A DNA stretch of 64,000 bases, from contig JACQZR010000049.1 in assembly GCA_016213775.1 (NCBI GenBank), forward strand, positions 1 to 64,000. Reading direction: 5' to 3'. Under the pieces are notes generated by a model. That model did not search any database and was not told the origin of the DNA. It saw only the letters and a program-made list of their open reading frames with translations. Source of the DNA: Acidobacteriota bacterium (lineage in GTDB: Bacteria > Acidobacteriota > Terriglobia > Bryobacterales > Bryobacteraceae). Position 1 is the first letter of the stretch; every line of letters begins with the position of its first letter. Below, piece after piece: positions 36,378 through 45,897 of this stretch. The translations under genes were made by a program, and so were the position numbers.

Positions 36378-36404
36378 TCAGCGCCTGGTTTCCCGTCCTC
36401 GCGG

Positions 36405-36530
36405 ATGCATGTTCTGGCAATGGCAAAAAACAATCACGGCAACGCGCGTTGCGCTTACCGCAACAACAACTACGCGGCGAATCGTAACAACAATTTATCG
36501 GGTTTCGTTGCTCCAGTACATCACTACAGA
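36405..36530 (+). other. Asn-codon-rich remnant resembling a diversity-generating retroelement repeat
   Basis: One frame reads NARCAYRNNNYAANRNNN followed by a GF pair, with nearly all variable positions as AAC/AAT codons. This is the pattern of template or variable repeats of diversity-generating retroelements, which encode the ligand-binding C-terminus of C-type-lectin/formylglycine-enzyme-like target proteins. No reverse transcriptase, accessory gene or second repeat is visible in the window. The frame runs on through non-homologous sequence into the next DUF433 gene. It is best read as an orphan repeat or the tail of a lost target gene. The rest of 36378-36707 is not recognised. Confidence 0.45.
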
Positions 36531-36707
36531 GCCGGAAGGCCGCTGTTCACGGACGGCGGTTGCGCGCGCCGTGATGTCCAGGCTGTTGGTCCCGCGCCGC
36601 CTCACCGTGCCGTAGGCGGACAAAGAGCAAAGGCGATCCGGCGGCGGACCAGATGGCTGGTTGGCGCCGCGTTGGGGGCCCTGCCGCAACGCGTCATAAT
36701 AGAGCGT

Positions 36708-36950
36708 ATGAACCTCAAGGCGCCATTCGACCGGATTACCATCGAGCCAGGGAAGATGGGGGGGCGGCCCTGCATTCGCGGGTTGCGGCTGACAGTGCGC
36801 CGCGTGCTGGAGATCCTGGCAACCTACCCCGACCGCAAGGAACTGTTTGCGGACTATCCGGATCTTGTGGAGGAAGACCTGCGTCAGGCGTTAGCGTTCG
36901 CGGCGGCGACTGTGGACGGGACCATCGATCTTCATCTCGACGCCGCGTGA
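36708..36950 (+). CDS. DUF433 antitoxin (copy 2)
   Basis: 80 residues of the DUF433 family: FDRITIEPGKMGGRPCIRGL, the VRRVLEILATYPD helix and LVEEDLRQALAFAA. It is only distantly similar to copy 1, so this is not a recent duplicate. The ATG at 36708 is where family homology begins; the frame is open far upstream but there encodes the repeat-like remnant. The stop TGA overlaps the ATG of the next gene, giving a coupled antitoxin-toxin pair. Confidence 0.87.
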   Translation: MNLKAPFDRITIEPGKMGGRPCIRGLRLTVRRVLEILATYPDRKELFADYPDLVEEDLRQALAFAAATVDGTIDLHLDAA

Positions 36951-37315
36951 TGCGGATCCTGTTGGATCAGGGCCTGCCGGCAACCGCATCCGAACTGCTG
37001 CGGCGGGACGGATGGGACGCTCTGCACGTGCGGGAAATCCAAATGCGCGACGCTTCCGACGACGGCATTCTCGCCTACGCCGCGCGCGAATCCCTGGTGG
37101 TATTCACGCTCGATCGCGACTTCCCTGAAATTCTGGCTCTTACCGCGGCAATCCGGCCATCGGTTGTGCTGATCCGTCAACAGCGGCTACACGCTGCGCA
37201 GGTGGCAGCGCTGATCACATCGATCTGCCGGGAGTACGAGGCCTTGCTTGAGCAAGGGTGCGTCGTTAAGGTTGGCACCCGTGGAACCAGACTGCGTTTG
37301 CTCCCCCTCAAATGA
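36950..37315 (+). CDS. DUF5615 PIN-like toxin (copy 2, intact)
   Basis: A 121-residue PIN-like protein of the DUF5615 group, a putative ribonuclease toxin. It begins MRILLDQGLPATASELLRRD and carries HVREIQMRDASDDGIL, ESLVVFTLDRDFPEIL with the acidic pocket residues, and RPSVVLIRQQRL. It has full length with no interruption, unlike the copy 900 bases upstream. ATG 36950 overlaps the antitoxin stop. The C-terminus ends 7 bases from the convergent VWFA gene. Confidence 0.86.
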   Translation: MRILLDQGLPATASELLRRDGWDALHVREIQMRDASDDGILAYAARESLVVFTLDRDFPEILALTAAIRPSVVLIRQQRLHAAQVAALITSICREYEALLEQGCVVKVGTRGTRLRLLPLK

Positions 37316-37321
37316 GAGCGT

Positions 37322-39424
37322 CTACTGCACCACCAGGTTGGTCCTCGGAAACGCAAACTTGCGGCCCACCTCGTCCACCACGTTCACCTGACAAACATAC
37401 TTCCCCGGCGCGACGTCCTTGAGCGGCACCTGGATCTGCACGGGAATCGCTTCCGGCCGCGTCCCCACCAGTTGATTCGCTTCCAGCGGCCCCACCTCGA
37501 ACGCCTTCGCGCCCTTCGCATTGAACCAACTGATGCTCACCCGGACGCGCCGCGACTTGCGGTTGGCCGGATCGGGGCGCGCGTCGTAGACATCAAAAGT
37601 CACGTAGAGGTTCTGGCTGCGGCGAAACACGCGGGTAATGTTGGGTACAATCTTCTCCTCGCCGAGGATGAGCGGATTCGCGATCGTGTCTTTCTTGGCG
37701 CCCTTCTCCGCAGCGCCGACAGCCGTTTTCATCGGCTCCCGCTGGCTGCTCCACACCACCGAGCTGAGCTTCAACCCCGACGTATCGGCGCTCAAATCCG
37801 GCACCAAGAAGCGCGTTTCAAACGTCCCCATCTTGCCGGAGATGTTCTCGCGGACGAGGAATTTCATGCGGTATCGGCCCGGCGCGAGCACGAAGCCGGC
37901 ATCGTACTGATAGCTCTTGCGGCTCGACTTGGCGGCGCTGCCCTGATCCAGTTTGATGTTGATGTGGTCACGCACGTTGCCGGCGACATTCTTCTGTTCA
38001 TCCTGAATCTGCCCGGCGAAATCGAGCTGCGTCACCGAGCCGCCCCCCTTGGCCGCCAGCGCCACCGCCGATCCAGGGATCTTGATCGACACCGGAACAT
38101 AGTAGTTCGTGGGAGAGATGCGGAAGTAGTTCACCTGAAGAGCGAGCGGCAACTCGGTCAATGGCTCGCCCGCCGACAGGGCTTCCTGCATCTGCTGCTC
38201 CTTGTCGTTGCCGCTCATCTTGGTCCACACCTTGTTGGCGAAGTAGCCGGGGCGGTGTTCGAGCTTGGCCTGCAGCTTGCCGTTCAGCTTCACGGTGATC
38301 TTTCGGTAGCGGCCATCCTCAGCCGAATTGCCGCTGTAATAGCCAAGGATGTAGTAGCTGCGGATATCCTGCTGCGCCTGGGTGATTCCGGCGACGATCT
38401 CGTTGCTGTCGAAGAAAGCTTTACCGCCGGTATCGGAAGCGAGCGTCGCCAGAGTCTCCTGCGAGTTGTTGATGTTGGAGCGCTGGGAATTGTACGCAGC
38501 ACCGCTGAAGATGCCCGCGCCCTTGCTGCCTGCTTTCGCTGCGCCGCCGCCGGGAGGTTCCGCCATCAGGCCGCGCGTGTCCACCGGATAGATGGAGAGA
38601 TTCGCTTTCACCGCCGCGTTGATGGATGCCTCCAACTGCGCCTGATTGTCCGTGCCCGTCTTGCCGACGCCGGCGGAGAAGTAGATCATCGCCTTCTTTT
38701 CCGGCAGCGCGCCGAGCATCTTTGCCGCTTTCTGGATCGCCGCGAGTTTGCGGTCCGCATTGTAGAGGTTGAATTCGCTTTCGTCGGCAACGAAGGCAGC
38801 GCCAGTGTCCTCTCCGTTCTCGTCATCGGTCTCGGCCATGTCGGCCAGTTCGGCCATCTCACCAATGGGGAGCGTCTTCACAACCGTGGCGAGGGCCTGG
38901 CGGTCACTGGTGAAGTCGCTGAGCACGTTGATGCCGCTGGCATAGAGCAGAACGGAGATCACATCGTCCTTGGTGATCTTCTTGTCGAGGTACTCCAGGG
39001 CAGCTTCCTGGGCGCGCAACTGCTCAGGGATTCCCATTGACGAGAAGTCGAAGAAGAACACCAGCAGCCGTTTGTTGTGATACTGCACTTCGCCCGGCTT
39101 CTGCACCGTGATTGTCCTCTTCGGCGTTTCGGGAAGCGCAAGCTGGTCGTTCAGAGAGAGTGGCGGAGGCGGGTCCGGCTCGCTCGACAACTGCATGAAC
39201 TCGAACACACCGATCTTCTGCGGCTTGCCATCCTCCAGCACGGTGAAGTCTTCCTGTTTGAGACCTTCGATGACCTTGCCGCTTTTGTCCTTCACCGACA
39301 CGTCCACCACGACGAGACTCGTAGTGGAGGTGAACTTCGGAATGCCGGGGTCGTTCCCGGGCTGTTGACCGGCGAGGCTCGCTACCAGAAGAAGCGCGAT
39401 TGCGGGAGTGCGGCGGCTCGCCAT
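37322..39424 (-). CDS. VWFA-related acidobacterial secreted protein
   Basis: 700 residues with a signal peptide (RTPAIALLLVASLAGQQ). It then has the acidobacterial VWFA-related domain: TTSLVVVDVSVKDKSGKVI, QEDFTVLEDGKPQKI, LLVFFFDFSSMGIPEQ as the degenerate MIDAS strand, and MIYFSAGVGKTG. The C-terminal half (about 400-700) is beta-rich, with VPVSIKIPGSAVAL and RYRMKFLVRENISG. Such proteins are abundant and secreted in this phylum; no activity is known. It starts 1 base after the stop of the TonB-receptor gene, so the two are a tight operon. Confidence 0.87.
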   Translation of the reverse strand: MASRRTPAIALLLVASLAGQQPGNDPGIPKFTSTTSLVVVDVSVKDKSGKVIEGLKQEDFTVLEDGKPQKIGVFEFMQLSSEPDPPPPLSLNDQLALPETPKRTITVQKPGEVQYHNKRLLVFFFDFSSMGIPEQLRAQEAALEYLDKKITKDDVISVLLYASGINVLSDFTSDRQALATVVKTLPIGEMAELADMAETDDENGEDTGAAFVADESEFNLYNADRKLAAIQKAAKMLGALPEKKAMIYFSAGVGKTGTDNQAQLEASINAAVKANLSIYPVDTRGLMAEPPGGGAAKAGSKGAGIFSGAAYNSQRSNINNSQETLATLASDTGGKAFFDSNEIVAGITQAQQDIRSYYILGYYSGNSAEDGRYRKITVKLNGKLQAKLEHRPGYFANKVWTKMSGNDKEQQMQEALSAGEPLTELPLALQVNYFRISPTNYYVPVSIKIPGSAVALAAKGGGSVTQLDFAGQIQDEQKNVAGNVRDHINIKLDQGSAAKSSRKSYQYDAGFVLAPGRYRMKFLVRENISGKMGTFETRFLVPDLSADTSGLKLSSVVWSSQREPMKTAVGAAEKGAKKDTIANPLILGEEKIVPNITRVFRRSQNLYVTFDVYDARPDPANRKSRRVRVSISWFNAKGAKAFEVGPLEANQLVGTRPEAIPVQIQVPLKDVAPGKYVCQVNVVDEVGRKFAFPRTNLVVQ

Positions 39425-39425
39425 C

Positions 39426-42400
39426 TTAGAACGTAAACCTCATGTACAGATTGACGGAGCGAGTAGCCTGGGCAGCGGTGGGCAGGCCGTACGTGTTGGA
39501 GTTGACCGTAGTGCCGAACGCAGTGATAGCCACGTGGTTCAACGCGTTGTTGGCGGACACGCGGAACTGTATGTTGCGCCGTGTATCGCCGATGCGGATG
39601 GTGCGCGTCAACGATCCGTTGAGCGACATGATGAACGGCCCGGTGATGGTATTGCGACCGGCGTTTCCGTAGAAGCCCGACGGCGGCGTCGTGAACGCTT
39701 GCAGGTTGAAGTAAGGATAGTTGCCGTCGTGGATGTTGAGCCCGGTGGCCTGCGCACGGATGCTTCCAAATGCCGCGGTGCCGCCAATGTTGGCGAGGTT
39801 GCCGCTGACGCGCGCCGTGAGCGGCTGCCCCGCATTTGCGCTATACGATCCGCTGAGAAACCATCCGCTGAGAGCCTTCCTGCTCCAGCCGCCGTTCTTG
39901 AGCCAGCCGCGGGCGCTCACCGGCGAGGCCAGCAGGAATCCCGTCTGCAAGCGATGCCGCTGATCGAACTGCGACAGGCCGCGCTCCAGGGCGAGGTTGT
40001 CGTTGAACTGAACCAGCGTTCCGCCCGTGCCGTTGAAGCTGGAGGCGTTGTCGATGGCTTTGGAGAACATGTAAAGCGCGTTGGCGGAAACCCCGCGAGT
40101 GAACCGTCGCGTGAGCCGCACCTGACCGGCGTGATACGCGGAGTTGGCGTGCGAAGTCTGGTAGTTGAATCCGGTGGCATTCGGGATGGGCAACTGCGTC
40201 TGCGCATTCAGCAGCGACGCACCTGCCTGCGCCCGGTTGGGCTGCGTCACGATGCCGAGGTTCGTTCCCTTGGTGCCGATGTATTCGAGCTCCACCACCA
40301 CTGCGTGCGGAAGGGTGTTTTGCACAGCCATCACCCAGGTTTGCGCATACGCCAGTTTGAAATTGGGATCGATGGCGAACGTGTTGGTGATGGTCTGGGA
40401 CGGCACGGCTGGGAATCCCCTCTCGATCGTCAACGGCAGGCTCGCCGACGTTGTCAGCGATGTAGTGGTGGCGAACGGTGGCTGCGACGCCAACTGCGTG
40501 GCGATCTGCTGGTACGACGAGCCTGTATAGAAAATGCTGTAGCCGCCGCGCAGCATCAAGCCACGTTTGCCTCCCGGGCGGTAGGCGAAGCCGAAGCGCG
40601 GCGAGAGATTGTTGCGGTCGGGGTGGATGAGGCTTTCCGGCAATTCGCCGGAGAACAGCCCCGGCTGCTGCGGCGTGACGACGTTTACCGCGGTGCGCGT
40701 TGGGCTCAACTCCAGATTCGCGAGGTGTCCGCGCAGTTCATGGAATGGCGAGAAGTACTCGTAGCGCAGTCCGAAGTTGAGCGACAGTCTGCGGTTGACG
40801 CGCCAGTCTTCCTGTCCGTAGAAACTCATCGAGCTGCCGCGGAAGTAGTTGTTGTCGCTGCCATAGCGGAGCGAGCTCGATTGCGGAAGGCCGAGCAGGA
40901 AATCCGCGAAATCAAAACCGGTGCGCGCCAGCGGACGGCCGTTCTGGTCAAGGGAACTCGTGAGCAGGCCGCTGAAGCTGAACGCTCCGCGCGCGTTCTG
41001 ATAGGCGAGGGCGTTCTGCTGCATCCTCCGGTAGCTGAAACCGAAAGTCAGATTGTGCTTCTTCTTGAGAACGTAGGTCATGCCATTGGTGAAGCTCACG
41101 GTTTGATTGCGGCTCACCGACGCCGACCCGTCCGTCAGGGCGCCGAAGTTGGTAAAGGAGAGATTCGGCGGGCCCCAGTTGATGGGGTCGAGCGAGACGC
41201 CGGTGATGCCCAATGCCCCCGCGATGTTCTCGCGATTGGCGAAGTAAGGCAGGGACGTGTTGTTGTTGCGGCTGAGACTGAGGCTGGCATTGTTGTTGAG
41301 GCGCGATCGGAAGCTGTGGCTCCAGCTCACCGACGCCGACAGGCCGGACCCGTTGGAGGCGTCGCGGAAGCCGTACAACTGCTGCGTTTCCGAATCGCGC
41401 GACTGCGTCTGTACATTGAACGACAGGCGATCCTTGCGAGAGATGGGTGCGTTGAATCGGACGCCGATGCTGTGGCTGTCGTTCGGAGTGGAGCGCACGA
41501 TCTGGTAGTTCTGCACCAGGCCGCCGTAGCTGGGCAGCGGAATGTACTTGAGCAGTCCCACGGAAGCCGCGCTGAAACGCGATGCGGGAACAATGTTCCC
41601 GGCGAAAGGAAGTTGACTGAGCGGATCGAAGATGGTGACAGGTGTGTTGGTGCGGGCTTGAGAGAAATCGCCGGCGCGTTCGGCGGCGGTGGGTACGGAC
41701 GCCACCTGGCTGCGACCCGTCTGATTCAACGATCCAGAATAGGTGAACGAGACGCTCGAGCGAGGATACGTGAACAGCTTGGGGATGCTGAGCGGACCAC
41801 CGATGTTGAAGCCGAAACGATTCTGCGACAGCGACGGCTTTTCGATCGCCTTGCCGTTCAGCGAATAGGGCGCCGCATTGAGCGCCGAGTTGTTCGCGCT
41901 GATGTACAGAGAGCCCGTATACATTGGCTGCTGCCGTTTGTTACCGAAGCTGGTGAAGCTGCCGCCGCCGCGAGTGGGACGGCGTCCGCGGTCGCTGCCC
42001 CGCGTCGCCGCTCTGGCGGCAGGAGCCCCACGAGCACCAGCCACCCCTGCCACGGAACCTCCGCGTGCGCCACCGGGAACCGGTCCACCGCGGCCGCCAC
42101 GATCGAAACCGCCACCACCCGGATCACCTGCCGGCCCCCCGCCAAAGCCACCGCCGAATCCGCCGTTGATGGCGCTGGCGCCGAAGCCGCCGAGTCCAAC
42201 GCTGTCGCCGCCAAAGCCACCGCCCATACCCGGAGGCAATCCAGGGCCGCCCCCCGGACCACCCATCCCCGGACCGAAATCGCCGCCGCGCTCCATAGAT
42301 CGCTGGCGTCTGGACTCCTCGTCGAGCGATGCGCCCAAGCCGCCGCTGGTGCTCCCGTTGACGACGAAGGATTCTTCCGTGTCCTCGGCATGCTCCAGCA

Positions 42401-42911
42401 CAGGCGCGGCTCCAACTTCGGAGAGAGCCTGCTGGCCTTCTTCGGTCGCCTTGGCGGTTGCGCTCTGGAAGGAACCGCGGGGGGGGCCGGGACGCGGCCG
42501 TCCTCCAGCGGCAATGGAGGGCATCGCTTTGGGTGAATCGGACTTCTTCTTCTCCGGCTTCGGCGCAACCGCAGCAGATTCGGCCTTCACCGCCGGTTCA
42601 GCAACGCGAGGCATCTCCAGCACCCAGTCTTTGGGCGGCTCGTTGGCCGCGACAATGATCGACTCTTTGATTGGTGCAAACCCGAGGATCTCCACCTGCA
42701 CTTCCCATGTCCCCGGATCGAGATCGAGCACGTACCGGCCGTTCTCGTCGGTATAGGTGACATGCTTCACATCGCCCTTGCGGGCAGTGACGGCGGCGCC
42801 CGGCAGAAACTGATCCGCAGCCCGCACCGTCCCCACGTGTTGACCAGCCGTCAACAACACGGGCGAGCAGAAGGACACGAATAGTACGAGAACGGCGCGC
42901 GAGACTTGCAC
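39426..42911 (-). CDS. Oar-like TonB-dependent receptor with a glycine-rich insert
   Basis: 1161 residues. A signal peptide leads into a carboxypeptidase-regulatory-like beta domain (VTYTDENGRYVLDLDPGTWEVQVEI). An Ala/Pro-rich stretch follows, then a glycine-rich segment at about residues 205-322 (GMGGGFGGD and GGFGGGFGGGP repeats). The remainder is an outer-membrane barrel with acidobacterial Oar hallmarks (AAERAGDFSQ, LSPRFGFAYRPGGKRG, FDQRHRLQTGFLLASP) and a terminal aromatic strand, LYMRFTF. It probably imports large substrates or takes part in surface adhesion. GTG 42911 is the apparent start with a weak ribosome site. It is upstream partner of the VWFA gene. Confidence 0.87.
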   Translation of the reverse strand: MQVSRAVLVLFVSFCSPVLLTAGQHVGTVRAADQFLPGAAVTARKGDVKHVTYTDENGRYVLDLDPGTWEVQVEILGFAPIKESIIVAANEPPKDWVLEMPRVAEPAVKAESAAVAPKPEKKKSDSPKAMPSIAAGGRPRPGPPRGSFQSATAKATEEGQQALSEVGAAPVLEHAEDTEESFVVNGSTSGGLGASLDEESRRQRSMERGGDFGPGMGGPGGGPGLPPGMGGGFGGDSVGLGGFGASAINGGFGGGFGGGPAGDPGGGGFDRGGRGGPVPGGARGGSVAGVAGARGAPAARAATRGSDRGRRPTRGGGSFTSFGNKRQQPMYTGSLYISANNSALNAAPYSLNGKAIEKPSLSQNRFGFNIGGPLSIPKLFTYPRSSVSFTYSGSLNQTGRSQVASVPTAAERAGDFSQARTNTPVTIFDPLSQLPFAGNIVPASRFSAASVGLLKYIPLPSYGGLVQNYQIVRSTPNDSHSIGVRFNAPISRKDRLSFNVQTQSRDSETQQLYGFRDASNGSGLSASVSWSHSFRSRLNNNASLSLSRNNNTSLPYFANRENIAGALGITGVSLDPINWGPPNLSFTNFGALTDGSASVSRNQTVSFTNGMTYVLKKKHNLTFGFSYRRMQQNALAYQNARGAFSFSGLLTSSLDQNGRPLARTGFDFADFLLGLPQSSSLRYGSDNNYFRGSSMSFYGQEDWRVNRRLSLNFGLRYEYFSPFHELRGHLANLELSPTRTAVNVVTPQQPGLFSGELPESLIHPDRNNLSPRFGFAYRPGGKRGLMLRGGYSIFYTGSSYQQIATQLASQPPFATTTSLTTSASLPLTIERGFPAVPSQTITNTFAIDPNFKLAYAQTWVMAVQNTLPHAVVVELEYIGTKGTNLGIVTQPNRAQAGASLLNAQTQLPIPNATGFNYQTSHANSAYHAGQVRLTRRFTRGVSANALYMFSKAIDNASSFNGTGGTLVQFNDNLALERGLSQFDQRHRLQTGFLLASPVSARGWLKNGGWSRKALSGWFLSGSYSANAGQPLTARVSGNLANIGGTAAFGSIRAQATGLNIHDGNYPYFNLQAFTTPPSGFYGNAGRNTITGPFIMSLNGSLTRTIRIGDTRRNIQFRVSANNALNHVAITAFGTTVNSNTYGLPTAAQATRSVNLYMRFTF

Positions 42912-43079
42912 ATACTATTGCTACTGAATTAGGAGAGCAGTGTCAACGACGAGTGGAACCAGACAATGGCGTCTGAAACCCTGGCAGATTCGTTCGCTCA
43001 CGGCAGACCCTCCGTGCAATCGGCGAGCAGCTTCGGCCAGCCTGCCCCAACGCCCTGCACATCAGCTCACGCTAAACCC

Positions 43080-44894
43080 CTACCAACCGGAGGCCTTCCC
43101 CTTATTCTGCTCATCCAGCCATTTCTGCAGCGGCGCGAAGTAATCCAGAATCGCCGTCGCGTCCATTTGCTTCCCTCCCGTGACCTCGGCCAACGCCTCC
43201 TGCCAGGGCTTGCTGATGCCCATCGCGAGCATGGCGCTCAGTTTCTTACCGGCCTCCTTGTTGCCGTAGATGGAGCAGCGGTGGAGCGGCGTCCCACTTC
43301 CCTGCGCGGGGCAGCCCGCCACCTGCGCCAGCGCGCGATGAAACTGAAACTGCAAAATGTGCGCAAGGAAATAGCGCGTGTAGGGTACGTTGGCCGGCAC
43401 ATGATACTTGGCGCCGGGATCGAAATCCGCCTCAGTGCGATCACCACTCGGCGCCACGCCCTGATACTTCAGCTTCAATTCCCACCAGGCCTTGGTGTAG
43501 TTCTCGGGCGTAATCTCGCCGGAGAAAACCTTCCACCGCCACTGGTCGATCATCAGGCCGAACGGCAGAAACGCAACCTTCTCCAACGCCCGGTGCATCA
43601 GCAACCCGATATCCTTCGACGCGTCCGGAGCCTTCCCAATGAAGCCAAGCTTCACCAGATACTCGGGTGTTACTGACAAAGCGATTGTGTCGCCAATCGC
43701 CTCGTGGAACCCATCATTGGCGCTGTCGCGAAACAGCATTGGCTGCTGGTTGTAAGCGCGCTGATAGAAGTTGTGGCCCAGTTCGTGATGGATGGTTACG
43801 AAGTCTTCTTCATTGATGTCGATGCACATCTTGATCCGCAGATCGTTCACGTTGTCAACGTCCCAGGCGCTGGCGTGACAAACCACGTCGCGGTCACGGG
43901 GCTTCACAAAAAGGCTCCGTTTCCAAAACGTTTCCGGCAGTTTCTCAAACCCCAAAGAGGTGAAGAAGCCTTCGCCATGGCGCACCATCTGAAGCGGCTC
44001 CGTTTTGCGATTCTTCAGGATCGCCGACAAATCAAACCCTGGATCGGCACCCGCCGGCGCAGCCAGGTTGTAGACATTCCCCCAATCCTGCGCCCAGAGA
44101 TTCCCCAGCAAATGGGCCGGAATCGGGCCTTTCTCCGGAACAACATTCGGTCCGTACTTCTCCCGCAACCGCCCGCGCACATAGGAGTGAAGCGAAACAT
44201 ACAACGGACGCACCTGCTCCCAAAGCCTGTCCAGTTCTTTGGCAAAATCATCCGGTGGCATATCGTACTTCGACCGCCACAGTGCGCCGGTGTCCTTGAA
44301 GCCCAACTCGCGCGCGCCCTTATTCGACAACTCCACGAAGCGCGCGTAATCCTTGCGCATCGGCTTGGCGATGCTGTGCCACCCTTTCCATACGTCGAGC
44401 AATTCCGCTGCGTTGGTGCTCTTGGCCATCGTGCGCTCGATCATGCCGATGTCCATGCACGGTTTCGCATCGCCATCGGGACAATACCTTCCCTTCCCAT
44501 AAGCGCCCTCAAGAGACGCGGCCAACCGCGCAGCCTCGGCGCTTTCCTTGGGATCGGCGGGCGCGGGCAGAGTCAATCCCGTCTTCAGCAGATTCATCTT
44601 GCGCCGCATATCCGGCGGCAGATCGAGATTGTCAAAGCGCTTGGCTTGCTTGGCGAGACTCACGCCGTAATCGGTGGCGCGCTGATTAGCAAGGGCCGCC
44701 TGCGCTTCCGTGTCGTCGGTGATGAAATTGGACTGAATCCATTGGGCGCGGCTGGCTTCTTTGCCCAATTCATCGATCTTCTTCTCCGCTTCATCGAGAA
44801 ATTTGGTGGCATCCTCGCGGCTGACGGAACCGCTGCAACCAACAAGCAGAACGGCAAAGGTGAAAGCGATGCAGGTGCGCATAGAATTGTCCAT
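43080..44894 (-). CDS. M2-family (ACE-like) zinc metallopeptidase, lipoprotein
   Basis: 604 residues with an N-terminal lipoprotein signal (AFTFAVLLVGC lipobox) and an angiotensin-converting-enzyme-like helical fold. The zinc motif is HHELGH (HEXXH at 370-374) followed by NFYQRAYNQQP, matching the M2 pattern. The downstream zinc-ligand Glu lies in DGFHEAIGDTIALS. It is a peptidyl-dipeptidase-like enzyme acting outside the inner membrane. ATG 44894 is given; ATG 44882 (MRTCIAF) is an equally plausible start, with no convincing Shine-Dalgarno for either. It is 25 bases downstream of the deacetylase gene and probably co-transcribed. Confidence 0.88.
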   Translation of the reverse strand: MDNSMRTCIAFTFAVLLVGCSGSVSREDATKFLDEAEKKIDELGKEASRAQWIQSNFITDDTEAQAALANQRATDYGVSLAKQAKRFDNLDLPPDMRRKMNLLKTGLTLPAPADPKESAEAARLAASLEGAYGKGRYCPDGDAKPCMDIGMIERTMAKSTNAAELLDVWKGWHSIAKPMRKDYARFVELSNKGARELGFKDTGALWRSKYDMPPDDFAKELDRLWEQVRPLYVSLHSYVRGRLREKYGPNVVPEKGPIPAHLLGNLWAQDWGNVYNLAAPAGADPGFDLSAILKNRKTEPLQMVRHGEGFFTSLGFEKLPETFWKRSLFVKPRDRDVVCHASAWDVDNVNDLRIKMCIDINEEDFVTIHHELGHNFYQRAYNQQPMLFRDSANDGFHEAIGDTIALSVTPEYLVKLGFIGKAPDASKDIGLLMHRALEKVAFLPFGLMIDQWRWKVFSGEITPENYTKAWWELKLKYQGVAPSGDRTEADFDPGAKYHVPANVPYTRYFLAHILQFQFHRALAQVAGCPAQGSGTPLHRCSIYGNKEAGKKLSAMLAMGISKPWQEALAEVTGGKQMDATAILDYFAPLQKWLDEQNKGKASGW

Positions 44895-44919
44895 GATAGC
44901 GCCGGCGAGCCGGTGCGGG

Positions 44920-45867
44920 TCAGCGCAGCGGAACAGCGTGCTGTTTGATGTACTCTTCCAGGCGCTTGTTCATCGCCGCGCCCGGGCCGATGTAGTGGAA
45001 CGCCTCGGCATACTCCACCCCGTACTGCTTTCCTAACTCGCGGCTGCGTGCCATGACGAACTCCTTGATGTAGGCGCGGTCCGCGGCGATGTCATCGTTG
45101 CCCAGCAGCGGCAGACGGAGATTCCGTTTCGCAAGCTCCGCCTTCAACTGCGAACCATGACGGCCCGCGGGCCCCTTGGCAACATTGGCGCGATTGGCCT
45201 CCACCTTCTTGTCGATCTGTTTCGAGATATCGACAACACGAGTGATCTCGGGGCGGCGCGCATAGTAATACTTGTCGGCGACGGTCTTCACCGCAAGCCC
45301 GGCGGCAACCTGCTCGGGATAGTCGTGCGCCCGTCCTGCCATCCAGCATGCCGCCTCGACGCCGCGCGCAATCATCGCATGATCCGGGTTCTCTTCGTCG
45401 TGCGCCCACGGGTCCCAGCACATCACCGTGTCCACCTTCAAATACCGGATCAGAAAAATGAGGCGGCAGATCAGTTCGTTCAAGGAGACATCGCCCATGC
45501 GGTGGTTGTTGTAGTTGAAGTTGAACACGCCTTTGCAGCCGAGAGCGCGCGCCACTTCATCATTGTCCCGTTGATTGCCGAGCACGTGATCGCCGATGGT
45601 TCCCGTGGTCCCAAGGCCGGGCGCATCGCCCATATCGTCATTCGTGGCCCGCAACAGGTAGCCCGTGTACCCTTCTTCAATCAGCTTCGCCACGGTTCCC
45701 GCCGACGACAGCGGAATATCGTCCGAGTGCGCCTGCACCGCGAGTAGTACTTTCCCTCCATGCGGCTGCCCAGTGGCGCCGCGCTCAAAGAACACGTTCG
45801 CCTGTTGCGCGGTAATTTGCGGCAACAGCGAACCGGCAATAGTGGGAAGGAAGCAGCGTCGAAGCAT
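44920..45867 (-). CDS. PIG-L/LmbE-family deacetylase, exported
   Basis: 315 residues with a signal-like start (MLRRCFLPTIAGSLLPQITAQQ). The zinc-dependent deacetylase core has LLAVQAHSDDIPLSSAGT (the AH-x-DD motif) and the distal HDEENPDHAMIARGVEAA with its His ligand. Family members remove N-acetyl groups from GlcNAc-containing conjugates; the actual substrate is unknown. It is followed by the M2 peptidase gene. A 30-base gap separates it from the receptor gene on its other side. Confidence 0.87.
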   Translation of the reverse strand: MLRRCFLPTIAGSLLPQITAQQANVFFERGATGQPHGGKVLLAVQAHSDDIPLSSAGTVAKLIEEGYTGYLLRATNDDMGDAPGLGTTGTIGDHVLGNQRDNDEVARALGCKGVFNFNYNNHRMGDVSLNELICRLIFLIRYLKVDTVMCWDPWAHDEENPDHAMIARGVEAACWMAGRAHDYPEQVAAGLAVKTVADKYYYARRPEITRVVDISKQIDKKVEANRANVAKGPAGRHGSQLKAELAKRNLRLPLLGNDDIAADRAYIKEFVMARSRELGKQYGVEYAEAFHYIGPGAAMNKRLEEYIKQHAVPLR

Positions 45868-45897
45868 GGGGAGATTATAGTGAAACCAGCCGGTGCG

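Noticed and set aside
36440-36500. CRISPR-like short repeats from the AAC-rich run
   Set aside because: There is no regular repeat-spacer periodicity; the pattern is codon repetition within one frame.
39408-42536. 1042-codon plus-strand frame opposite the TonB receptor
   Set aside because: Its composition is Arg/Ala/Val-rich with no signal or domain. The minus-strand frame has a signal peptide, regulatory-like domain and barrel hallmarks.
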